DNA from: CAYHIW01 sp964356745
GTDB taxonomy: Bacteria > Patescibacteriota > Microgenomatia > UBA1406 > GWC2-37-13
Direction of reading: 5' to 3'
Assembly (NCBI GenBank): GCA_964356745.1
Contig: CAYHIW010000021.1
Location: 1 to 17,931 of the forward strand
DNA: 17,931 bases
Below are positions 1 through 5,883 of this stretch, piece by piece. The notes under the pieces are model-generated. The model had not been told where the DNA came from. It did no database searches and saw only the letters and a list, made by a program, of their open reading frames with translations. Position 1 is the first letter of the stretch. Each line of letters starts with the position of its first letter. The position numbers and the translations under genes were made by a program.

Positions 1-189
1 AAAACTGGGACTGCCGAATCTCATTCGAAATCCAAAATTCCTCATGCATGGTTTACCGTGTTTGCTCCGTTTGACAAACCAGAAGTTGCGTTTACCATAC
101 TTGTTGAAAATGCAGGACAAGGTTCAGATATCGCAGCTCCAATCGCCAAAGAACTTCTGCAGATTTATTTTGAAACAACTACTCGTTAA
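1..189 (+). CDS. mrdA: Penicillin-binding protein 2-type transpeptidase, C-terminal end (5' truncated by window)
   Basis: Reading frame 1 is open from the first base to TAA at 187-189 and gives 62 residues. It opens with KTGTAE, the third active-site motif (KTGT) of serine D,D-transpeptidases. It continues with AWFTVFAP and then ILVENAGQGS followed by AAPIAKELL, the usual C-terminal strand and helix of PBP2/MrdA-type enzymes. The catalytic SxxK and SxN motifs would lie upstream of the window. The family cross-links peptidoglycan in the periplasm or outer face of the membrane and is tied to cell elongation. The stop overlaps the end of the convergent gene by 11 bp. The PBP family is secure. 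The choice of MrdA over another class B PBP rests on the AWFTVFAP and GS..AAPIA context and is less certain. Confidence 0.85.
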   Translation, partial: KTGTAESHSKSKIPHAWFTVFAPFDKPEVAFTILVENAGQGSDIAAPIAKELLQIYFETTTR

Positions 190-1267
190 CTTCGTGTCTG
201 TCGTTATATTTATACGAACTGCATAATATCCTATCTCCTTCTGGGATCAGCTTGCAAAAATCTGTTTTTGTATAATTTTCTCCACCTAACCCAAGATATA
301 AAGCGCGAGCAACATAACCGTAGCATAATGCTTTCGTATCTTCGCCCGTAGCATTACATGCTCCCTTCATTTTGGCAAAGTTTCCTTCATATATCGACGG
401 AATGTGAATAACTGCAATACCAACAATACACGCACCATAATCATTGGTTAATTTCTTACATTCATTTATAGCGCCCTTTGTGTCTAATGGATTGTTTATA
501 AAATATGAAGTTGGCACTAAATGAGAACAACTTTTATGTTTAGCCTTGGTAAAGCGTTCACACACCAATGCCATCGACTTACCCATTACAAATTTTCTTA
601 ATAAATCTGGGTGATATGTCTTCGAATATAAAAAAGCGTTTTCCATAAAAACACCCATATAGCATCCTCCCTTTGCTGCTTCTCCTTCAAATGTATCGCA
701 GAGATCACTTGCTTTGGCAACGTCAGATTGAAAATAGTTAGTCAAGCCATGTCCGACAATGTGGTAGCATTCAAATTCGTCTTTATTTATTGTTTCTTGG
801 TTTTTATTAAGTCCACAAAGGTCTTCAATTTTTTTATCAATGCTTTGCTGCTTCACATTGATATCCTGAAAGTAAGCAATAATTGCACCATGAAGATACC
901 CATCGAATCCCTCAAAGTATATATCGCCTCTTTTTGTATGCTTCTTAATAAGCGCTATCGCATAGTTCATCGTCCTTTGAATATTTCTTTCTTTGTTATA
1001 AATAAGTTCACCAGTATCGTGAAGTACTAGATGCACCAATGCATAGTTGTTATTTGGTACAACAACTTGATCTATGTAAAGAAATAGTTCATTAACTCCC
1101 TTTCTACTGAGAACTGAGTGGGTATTGTTTGTATAGCAGGTATATTTGTCTGAAGCAAAAATACAGGTATCAATGTATCGTCGAAAATAAGGAAGATTGT
1201 AAGCCCCAATTAAAATAAGTATTAGAACGAGAAAAAACACAGATAAAAAGGTTGTTTTTTTCTTCAT
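179..1267 (-). CDS. Membrane-anchored exported protein with 34-residue paired-cysteine repeats (function unknown)
   Basis: 362 aa. Residues 1-6 are basic and residues 7-23 form one hydrophobic segment, so this is a signal anchor with the rest probably outside the membrane. All 14 cysteines fall into seven pairs: 35/44, 151/167, 190/202, 236/247, 270/280, 304/315 and 338/349. The first cysteines of the last four pairs are exactly 34 residues apart, a TPR/Sel1-like period, and second cysteines are often followed by an aromatic or small residue. This suggests a helical-hairpin solenoid with one disulfide per repeat. A His-Gly motif recurs (residues 125-126 and 173-174). I do not recognise the family; Helicobacter Hcp proteins are an analogy only. 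The ATG at 1267 lies 7 nt after the 3' end of tRNA-Thr on the same strand and no -10 box lies between, so the two are probably co-transcribed. Confidence 0.8.
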   Translation of the reverse strand: MKKKTTFLSVFFLVLILILIGAYNLPYFRRYIDTCIFASDKYTCYTNNTHSVLSRKGVNELFLYIDQVVVPNNNYALVHLVLHDTGELIYNKERNIQRTMNYAIALIKKHTKRGDIYFEGFDGYLHGAIIAYFQDINVKQQSIDKKIEDLCGLNKNQETINKDEFECYHIVGHGLTNYFQSDVAKASDLCDTFEGEAAKGGCYMGVFMENAFLYSKTYHPDLLRKFVMGKSMALVCERFTKAKHKSCSHLVPTSYFINNPLDTKGAINECKKLTNDYGACIVGIAVIHIPSIYEGNFAKMKGACNATGEDTKALCYGYVARALYLGLGGENYTKTDFCKLIPEGDRILCSSYKYNDRHEVNE

Positions 1268-1274
1268 AATTCTG

Positions 1275-1347
1275 AGCCTGAACCCGGAATCGAACCGGGG
1301 ACCTTTCCCTTACCAAGGGAGTGCTCTACCAACTGAGCTATCCAGGC
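1275..1347 (-). tRNA. tRNA-Thr (anticodon GGT)
   Basis: The minus strand folds into a full cloverleaf of 73 nt. The acceptor stem is GCCTGGA with TTCAGGC (one G-U), the D-stem GCTC/GAGC, the anticodon loop TTGGTAA, and the T-arm CCCGG-TTCGATT-CCGGG. The discriminator is T. The top pair of the anticodon stem (C27-A43) is mismatched. Anticodon GGT reads Thr ACC/ACT codons. CCA is not encoded: the bases after the discriminator are CAG, so the tail must be added. The start codon of the downstream gene begins 7 nt further on. Confidence 0.95.
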
Positions 1348-1360
1348 TTGTTAAGGTACT

Positions 1361-1366
1361 ATTATA
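1361..1366 (-). promoter_or_regulatory. -10 box for tRNA-Thr
   Basis: A perfect TATAAT on the minus strand lies 13 nt upstream of the tRNA-Thr 5' end, which would give a pre-tRNA leader of about 6 nt. No convincing -35 box is visible at 17 nt spacing. It probably also drives the 362-aa gene behind the tRNA. Confidence 0.6.
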
Positions 1367-1380
1367 CTAAAAGAAGATTG

Positions 1381-1860
1381 TCAGAGTCTTATGCCGTAGG
1401 TACGAGTGAAGGTTCCTTTTTTTGTAGAGACAGTTACTTCGAGTACTGCATCGGTGATATTTGAGTGGTATCGACAAACTCCCGCAGAACATGTTCCAAA
1501 GAGAAGTTCTCGCGTTATCGTTCTTGAAACTCTTGGCGTAAACGATCCGATAGCACCCTCTGGAGATCCATTGGTATTATAACTTAGAATGTAATTAACG
1601 GCATTTATACCTTTCAAATTGCTAAATGTTACAAGAACTGAGGTTCCTCTTGAGCGAATCGAAACTCCAATTGGTACGTAACCACCTAAATTTTTATTGA
1701 CTGTTTTTACTGGCTTTTTTACTGACTTTTTGACGGCTTTTTTTATAACTTTCTTAACAGTTTTTTTGGGGGCAGGTTTTTTCTTTGTTGCGGCATTCAA
1801 ATCAGAAGAAACCCCAAACAACAATATCCCAATTAGTAAGAACGAAACAATCTTGCGCAT
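1381..1860 (-). CDS. Small secreted protein: signal peptide, Lys-rich linker, beta-sandwich-like domain
   Basis: 159 aa. The N-terminus has a Sec signal: MRK, a hydrophobic stretch of about 15 residues and a likely cleavage after LNA near residue 23. Next comes a strongly basic linker (about 24-58) built of VKKx tetrads with Ala and Pro, resembling histone H1-like tails. Residues about 60-159 look like an all-beta Ig/fibronectin III-type domain (alternating strands, YILSYN-type core) with two close cysteines in GTCSAGVC. No enzymatic motif is seen. A plausible inference is a cell-surface protein whose cationic linker binds acidic wall polymers or DNA. The start is supported by an extended -10 box 6 nt upstream. 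It is followed by tRNA-Thr 33 nt later on the same strand. Confidence 0.75.
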   Translation of the reverse strand: MRKIVSFLLIGILLFGVSSDLNAATKKKPAPKKTVKKVIKKAVKKSVKKPVKTVNKNLGGYVPIGVSIRSRGTSVLVTFSNLKGINAVNYILSYNTNGSPEGAIGSFTPRVSRTITRELLFGTCSAGVCRYHSNITDAVLEVTVSTKKGTFTRTYGIRL

Positions 1861-1866
1861 TCTTTA

Positions 1867-1875
1867 AGTATACCA
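1867..1875 (-). promoter_or_regulatory. Extended -10 promoter of the 159-aa gene, near-leaderless
   Basis: The minus strand reads TGGTATACT, a TGn extension plus a -10 hexamer. Only 6 nt separate the hexamer from the ATG at 1860, so transcription would start at or next to the start codon. No Shine-Dalgarno sequence can fit. Confidence 0.6.
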
Positions 1876-1887
1876 AAAGAAGTTTAG

Positions 1888-2655
1888 TTATCGGTATTTA
1901 TTTATCTCGTCCCGTAGCTTCTGAGCTTCTTGCCTCGGATTATCTGCAAAAATAATTCCTCTCGATGAATTAATGATCATGCCTTTCTTATCTGAGTTGA
2001 GCCCTGCTTTTACTGTCTCTTCTACATTTCCACCCTGGGCCCCAATACCAGGAACCAAAAAGGTCATCTCTCCCATCAGATCTCGAAGTTCTTTTAGTTC
2101 TTTTGGATAAGTTGCCCCAACAACAAGTAAGCAATTATTATTTTTATTCCAAGAATCTTTTACTCTTGTTGCAATATATCGATATAATGTGACCCCGTCA
2201 ACTTTCAGGTCTTGCAGCTCACCTGCTCCTTGATTTGACGTGCGACATAAAATAATTAAACCTTTATCTTTATATTCAAGAAATGGCCTAATAGCTTCAC
2301 TCCCAAGATAGGGATGCAGTGTTATTGCGTCAACCTTTAGATACTCGAAGGTAAACTTCGCATATCCTTCGTTGGTATTTCCAATATCTCCTCGTTTTGC
2401 ATCGAGAATAATAGGAATCTCTGGATAGTTTTTCTGAATGTATTCGCATGTTTTTTTCAATTCTTCTATTCCTTGTGCGCCATATGCTTCATAAAAAGCT
2501 GAGTTTGGTTTGTAAGCGCAAACAAGATCGTGAGTTTGGTCAATAATCGTTCTATTAAAAGAGAATGAATCGGCTGTTTTTGGATCAAGACCGACGCAAA
2601 GCAAGGAATTATTCTTCTCAATAACTTTATCGAGTTTCTCCTGGAACAGCAACAT
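1888..2655 (-). CDS. pyrF: Orotidine 5'-phosphate decarboxylase
   Basis: 255 aa from the ATG at 2655. It decarboxylates OMP to UMP, the last step of de novo pyrimidine synthesis. Landmarks are LCVGLDP (19-25), the catalytic Asp-Lys-Asp array in DAKRGD (D86, K88, D91), LHPYLGS (114-120), the late phosphate-binding loop region with VPGIGAQGG, and NSSRGI near the end. The HPYLGSEA and ILCRTSNQG context matches the type 2 (UMPS/mycobacterial-like) OMP decarboxylase group of about 260-280 aa. An in-frame ATG at 2754 would add 33 residues without family similarity and run into pyrD, so 2655 is chosen; a -10 box 6 nt upstream agrees. It diverges from pyrD across 35 bp. Confidence 0.95.
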   Translation of the reverse strand: MLLFQEKLDKVIEKNNSLLCVGLDPKTADSFSFNRTIIDQTHDLVCAYKPNSAFYEAYGAQGIEELKKTCEYIQKNYPEIPIILDAKRGDIGNTNEGYAKFTFEYLKVDAITLHPYLGSEAIRPFLEYKDKGLIILCRTSNQGAGELQDLKVDGVTLYRYIATRVKDSWNKNNNCLLVVGATYPKELKELRDLMGEMTFLVPGIGAQGGNVEETVKAGLNSDKKGMIINSSRGIIFADNPRQEAQKLRDEINKYR

Positions 2656-2683
2656 TGAGTTATTGTACAAAATAATGTAATAT
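2655..2683 (+). promoter_or_regulatory. Promoter of pyrD, overlapping the pyrF start codon
   Basis: TTGAGT (2655-2660), a 17-nt spacer and TAATAT (2678-2683), with the pyrD ATG 7 nt later. The -35 box includes a base of the pyrF start codon, so the two divergent promoters are interlocked. Confidence 0.55.
2662..2667 (-). promoter_or_regulatory. -10 box of pyrF, near-leaderless
   Basis: TACAAT on the minus strand, 6 nt from the pyrF ATG. It lies in the 35-bp gap shared with pyrD. The -35 position (2685-2690) is weak and abuts the pyrD start codon. Confidence 0.5.
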
Positions 2684-2690
2684 CTTGCAT

Positions 2691-3776
2691 ATGCTTCAGG
2701 TACCTTTTTACGATCCGACGAAATCTTACGATGAAAATTACATATCGGGTCCATACGGTGAGTTTGCTAACGGCCATATTTATGAACAAAAGGGAAAGTC
2801 TTCGTTTGAGTTTTTAGGAGAAACAGTCAATCTTCCATTTGGAATTCCCGCAGGACCAATTCTTAACAGTAACTTTGCCAAAGCTGCTTTTGAAAAAGGA
2901 TTTGATCTTGTTGTTTACAAAACAATACGAAGTAGTATTTTCCCTTGTCACCCACATCCTAATATCCTCCCAATCGAACTCAAAGGAGATCTGACGCTTG
3001 AGAAAGCAAAAAAACAACTCAAAACCAAAAAACAGTATAGCGAACCTTTATCAATCACCAACTCTTTTGGCGTCCCTTCAAAAGAAGCTTTAATCTGGCA
3101 AGAAGATGTAAAAAAAGCGATTGCGTATGCAGGCCGCGGACAGATTTTAATCCTGAGCTTTATGGGAACGGTTAGACCAAATCAGACAGGACAAGAATTT
3201 ATCGACGACTTTGCGCTTGCGGCAAAACAGTCAATTGAAACCGGAGCAAAAATACTCGAAGTAAATCTCTCGTGCCCGAATATCGGTAATGAAGGCTTGG
3301 TTTGTTACAATCTCGATGTAACCAAAAAAGTTCTCCAAGCAATACGAAAAGTCATAGGAAACACTCCTCTTGCTATCAAGATAGGATATTACGAAAAAGA
3401 CGCCGATCTTGAAAAGTTAGCCGCAATTGCAAATGAATACGCAGATGATGTTTCGGGGATTAATACTATTCCTGCAGAAGTAGTAAATGAAAAGGGTGAA
3501 CAAGCACTGCCAGGACCAAACAGACTTAAGAGTGGTGTTTGCGGACACGCAATCAAATGGGCTGGTATTGATACCGTCAAACGCTTAAGAGCAATTAAAG
3601 ATAAGAAGAACTATTCATTTAGTATTACCGGAGTTGGTGGAGTAACAGTCGCTCAAGATTATTTCGATTACATTAAAGCAGGAGCAGATTCTGTGATGAG
3701 TGCTACTGGTGCTATGTGGAACCCGCTCCTTGCAGTCGAGATTAAAGATCAAATTGCAAAAAGCAAAACTAGATAA
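2691..3776 (+). CDS. pyrD: Dihydroorotate dehydrogenase family protein
   Basis: 361 aa from the ATG at 2691; an in-frame TTG at 2685 is a less likely start. It oxidises dihydroorotate to orotate using FMN. Landmarks are LPFGIPAGP (48-56), VVYKTIRS (74-81), NSFGVPS (124-130), the catalytic loop VNLSCPN (191-197) with Cys195 as likely base, a GYY active-site segment after AIKI, and the C-terminal FMN-phosphate loop GVGGV with the AGADSVM strand. The Cys base is the class 1 (soluble) pattern, since class 2 membrane enzymes have Ser. The protein is longer than typical class 1 enzymes (about 310 aa) because of an N-terminal extension. No PyrK electron-transfer partner is in the window, so the electron acceptor is unclear. 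It is divergent from pyrF and its 3' end overlaps pyrC by 8 bp. Confidence 0.9.
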   Translation: MLQVPFYDPTKSYDENYISGPYGEFANGHIYEQKGKSSFEFLGETVNLPFGIPAGPILNSNFAKAAFEKGFDLVVYKTIRSSIFPCHPHPNILPIELKGDLTLEKAKKQLKTKKQYSEPLSITNSFGVPSKEALIWQEDVKKAIAYAGRGQILILSFMGTVRPNQTGQEFIDDFALAAKQSIETGAKILEVNLSCPNIGNEGLVCYNLDVTKKVLQAIRKVIGNTPLAIKIGYYEKDADLEKLAAIANEYADDVSGINTIPAEVVNEKGEQALPGPNRLKSGVCGHAIKWAGIDTVKRLRAIKDKKNYSFSITGVGGVTVAQDYFDYIKAGADSVMSATGAMWNPLLAVEIKDQIAKSKTR

Positions 3777-4821
3777 CATGTCCTGAGCCGGGTTGAGCAA
3801 GCACTTTGTCGTTTTCAAAGACCGTTTCTCCACGCAATACTACTTTCATTACTTTTCCCCGCACTTCCCAACCGTCGAATGGACTCCAGCCGCACTTTGT
3901 ATGAAGTGCGGAATTTGAAATTTGGTATTTGATATTTGAAATTTCAATGTGGGTGTTTTCTTGTTTGGGGAGATGGAAGATTTTGCGGGGATTTTCATAA
4001 CACTTATCGATAATATCTTGCAACTTTAGACGCTTCTCGTAAACTGCAGTCAGAAGAAGTGGTAATGTCGTCTCAAGTCCTGGAACACCGAATGGAGGAT
4101 TGCTAGATTTTTTTTCTTCAACGGCGTGAGGAGCATGATCAGACTCAATAAGATCGATGTACTCAAGATGTTTCCAAAAAAACTCTTGATCTTTTTTGGT
4201 CTTAAGAGACGGCTTCATCATTCCAAAACTTCCCAATTTCTCAACGTCATCTACGGTGAGAAAAAGATGATGAGGACACACGCCGCAGGTTATAGGCAAC
4301 CCTTTTTCTTTTGCTTTCATTATCGGAGTGAACTCATCAATAGACGATATATGACAAATGTGAGTGGGGTGCTTAGTGTCTTGTAAAACTTTTGTCACAA
4401 TACCCATCACGTCTTCTTCTGCATGAAGAAGAACGGGTCTTTTACCTTCTGTCACTTCATGCCATTTACGATATATCTTCTTGAGACGATCTTCGTCGAT
4501 AATATATCCACCCGTTGTTTGATTAAGATAGAGCTTAAGACCCCAAACCTTATCTTTAATTTTTTCAAACTCATCGAGATTGTCTCCGAGTGATCCAAAA
4601 TGAAACCCCACATCACTCACAATTTTTAATTTTGCAGTTTCCTGTTTTTTAGTTAGTAATTCGTAATCCGTAATAGGTAATTGATTATTTGGCATATCCA
4701 AAACTGTAGTAAACCCACCAGCGAGAGCAGCAGAAGTCCCTGAGAAAAAATCTTCTTTGTGTTCTTGACCCATATCACGAAGATGAACATGAACATCAAT
4801 AAGTCCGGGAAGCGTGATCAT
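3769..4821 (-). CDS. pyrC: Dihydroorotase, similar in layout to the CAD dihydroorotase domain
   Basis: 350 aa. It cyclises carbamoyl-aspartate to dihydroorotate. Metal ligands visible are H11 and H13 in HVHLRD, the probable carboxylated lysine K96 in GLKLYLN, H133 in LLHAEE, H157 in CHISS, and D228 in SDHAPH. APH-type and PGLET substrate motifs follow. The protein starts right at the first barrel strand (MITLPGLIDVHVHLR) and lacks the usual N-terminal beta-sandwich part. From memory, the layout and the C-terminal half (LPLLLTAV, NPRKIFHLP, WSPF.G, VVLRGE) resemble the animal CAD domain more than E. coli PyrC. The start codon overlaps the upstream stop (TAATG), so translation is probably coupled to the 98-aa gene. 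Two 7-nt-period repeats lie inside the coding sequence at residues 47-56 and 294-303 with the frame intact. Confidence 0.93.
   Translation of the reverse strand: MITLPGLIDVHVHLRDMGQEHKEDFFSGTSAALAGGFTTVLDMPNNQLPITDYELLTKKQETAKLKIVSDVGFHFGSLGDNLDEFEKIKDKVWGLKLYLNQTTGGYIIDEDRLKKIYRKWHEVTEGKRPVLLHAEEDVMGIVTKVLQDTKHPTHICHISSIDEFTPIMKAKEKGLPITCGVCPHHLFLTVDDVEKLGSFGMMKPSLKTKKDQEFFWKHLEYIDLIESDHAPHAVEEKKSSNPPFGVPGLETTLPLLLTAVYEKRLKLQDIIDKCYENPRKIFHLPKQENTHIEISNIKYQISNSALHTKCGWSPFDGWEVRGKVMKVVLRGETVFENDKVLAQPGSGHVI
3915..3942 (-). repeat. Heptanucleotide tandem repeat inside pyrC (copy A)
   Basis: Four consecutive 7-nt units of plus-strand form TTGNNAT, with degenerate flanking units on both sides. 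It encodes residues 294-303 of PyrC (ISNIKYQISN). Confidence 0.7.
4655..4682 (-). repeat. Heptanucleotide tandem repeat inside pyrC (copy B)
   Basis: Four consecutive 7-nt units of plus-strand form NGTAATN, with one more degenerate unit at 4683-4689. It encodes PyrC residues 47-56, just after the conserved MPN motif. The unit sequence differs from copy A but the period is the same. Confidence 0.65.
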
Positions 4822-5117
4822 TACTTGCAGATTTGTTTTTTAATTTCTTCTTTTTGGTCTTTAGGAAGTTTGTTTATTTGATCAACGAGAGGTTGAGACG
4901 CTTTTTTGAATACAAACCCCTTCACAATTTCTGCCGAATGAGAAGCTTGCTTCGCAACGTAGTTTGTCCCAATGCCAAGAACCTTTTCTGCATTCTTTTT
5001 AACTTGTGGATTATATTTTGCCAATAATTGATCACCATACATTTGATATCCAAGCACTAGTCCAACAATAAGAAGAATTTTGGTGAGATTTTTTTGAATC
5101 ATCCTCTGAAGTTTCAT
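4821..5117 (-). CDS. Small single-pass membrane protein between tRNA-His and pyrC (function unknown)
   Basis: 98 aa from the ATG at 5117. A short basic N-terminus is followed by one hydrophobic segment (about 11-28, ILLIVGLVLGY). The rest is a charged, largely helical tail rich in Lys with a single terminal-region cysteine (QICK at the end). I do not recognise a family. The ATG is the base directly after the CCA end of tRNA-His. A longer in-frame start at 5150 would lie inside the tRNA and is rejected; a second ATG at 5102 is possible. The stop overlaps the pyrC start by one base. It is therefore the middle gene of a unit tRNA-His / 98-aa / pyrC, but nothing in the protein links it to pyrimidine synthesis. 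Confidence 0.7.
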   Translation of the reverse strand: MKLQRMIQKNLTKILLIVGLVLGYQMYGDQLLAKYNPQVKKNAEKVLGIGTNYVAKQASHSAEIVKGFVFKKASQPLVDQINKLPKDQKEEIKKQICK

Positions 5118-5194
5118 TGGGGTGACCGACGGGGATCGAACCCGCGACAATCAGCTCCACAAGCTGACGCTCTACCAACTGAGCTACGGCCACC
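5118..5194 (-). tRNA. tRNA-His (anticodon GTG), CCA encoded
   Basis: The minus strand gives a full cloverleaf with the His-specific extra G-1 encoded and C73 opposite it. The acceptor stem is GTGGCCG with CGGTCAC (one G-U), the D-stem GCTC/GAGC, the anticodon stem TCAGC/GCTGA with loop TTGTGGA, and the T-arm GCGGG-TTCGATC-CCCGT. The CCA tail is encoded at 5120-5118, unlike tRNA-Thr in this window. The next three bases are the ATG of the downstream gene. Confidence 0.96.
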
Positions 5195-5203
5195 AGTAGC
5201 TCT

Positions 5204-5232
5204 ATTTTATCAATTTATTACCCGATTCTCTA
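5204..5232 (-). promoter_or_regulatory. Promoter of tRNA-His and the 98-aa/pyrC unit
   Basis: On the minus strand, TAGAGA (5227-5232), a 17-nt spacer and TAAAAT (5204-5209), with the tRNA 5' end 9 nt later. It shares the 69-bp divergent gap with the promoter of the 203-aa gene. Confidence 0.45.
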
Positions 5233-5251
5233 CTTAATCCTCTTGTCGCTG

Positions 5252-5257
5252 TATAAT
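5252..5257 (+). promoter_or_regulatory. -10 box of the 203-aa gene, near-leaderless
   Basis: A perfect TATAAT lies 6 nt before the ATG at 5264, leaving no room for a ribosome-binding site. The -35 region is weak. Confidence 0.6.
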
Positions 5258-5263
5258 TAAGCC

Positions 5264-5875
5264 ATGAAAGATCAAGAACGCACCACCCCACCTCCAAAAA
5301 ACGATTGGTTAAAAATAACTCCCCGTTCTCATTGTCTAATCCAACACCCAACCGCAGTATTACTTGGTGAAGATACAACTCCTATCTTTATCATTCCTAC
5401 AAATCTTAAGTCTTTTGGACAATCGGTTGACCTTACCTGGAAAAATAATCTACCAGAGAATGTGAACCTTAGTGAATTTGAGAGAACCGGAGCTGTAATG
5501 TATACTTCTCGAAACGACGTTTCTATTCAACCGATGGAATTTGCTCGAGAACTAGAGGTTTTAATTCCCAATCGATGGACTCTCGCACACGGTAAGTTTA
5601 GTCTTCATCATAATATTAAACCTACACACGACAATCCAATCCCTATGATCACTGGCGATAGTTATAAGATAGACACTCTTGCAAAAGAGGGGGTTGGTGA
5701 AGTTGTAATATCTCATCCAGATGCCTCCCAAGGTAAAAAAATAAAGCTTACACCTGGTGTAGTTACGAATCTCAATCAAACAAATGACCTTTCTGTCATA
5801 TATATTGGTGGGGAATATTTTGCAATACGAAATCTAACAGGTAGGTATATTTTCGAAGGACCCCCGATTATTTAA
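5264..5875 (+). CDS. Hypothetical protein, soluble, mostly beta (function unknown)
   Basis: 203 aa, no signal peptide and no membrane segment. The first 15 residues are polar and Pro-rich, probably disordered. The rest alternates short hydrophobic strands with loops (for example VVISHPD, IKLTPGVVTNL, LSVIYIGGEYFAI), as in a beta-sandwich or cupin-like fold, but no metal-binding or catalytic motif stands out and I do not recognise a family. There is one cysteine (near residue 24). The start is fixed by the -10 box 6 nt upstream. Its last nine codons and stop coincide with the left copy of a 28-bp direct repeat whose second copy lies at 7138-7165, so its 3' end marks the edge of the methyltransferase insertion. 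It is divergent from tRNA-His. Confidence 0.65.
   Translation: MKDQERTTPPPKNDWLKITPRSHCLIQHPTAVLLGEDTTPIFIIPTNLKSFGQSVDLTWKNNLPENVNLSEFERTGAVMYTSRNDVSIQPMEFARELEVLIPNRWTLAHGKFSLHHNIKPTHDNPIPMITGDSYKIDTLAKEGVGEVVISHPDASQGKKIKLTPGVVTNLNQTNDLSVIYIGGEYFAIRNLTGRYIFEGPPII
5848..5875 (+). repeat. 28-bp direct repeat, left copy
   Basis: Core TTTTCGAAGGACCCCCG followed by A and TTATTTAA. It matches 7138-7165 at 27 of 28 positions with an offset of 1290 bp. It codes for the C-terminal residues and stop of the 203-aa protein. Confidence 0.85.
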
Positions 5876-5883
5876 TAGAGTTT

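Noticed and set aside
44..226. Small plus-strand frame over the PBP end
   Set aside because: It is out of frame with the KTGT-containing transpeptidase frame and has no support.
1888..2754. Longer pyrF frame starting at 2754
   Set aside because: The added 33 residues run into pyrD coding sequence and lie upstream of the likely -10 box; family similarity starts near 2655.
3915..4682. 7-nt repeats as CRISPR or att sequences
   Set aside because: Units are far too short, degenerate and inside a conserved coding frame; there are no spacers.
4821..5150. Start of the 98-aa gene at 5150
   Set aside because: That start is inside the T-arm of tRNA-His, whose cloverleaf is complete.
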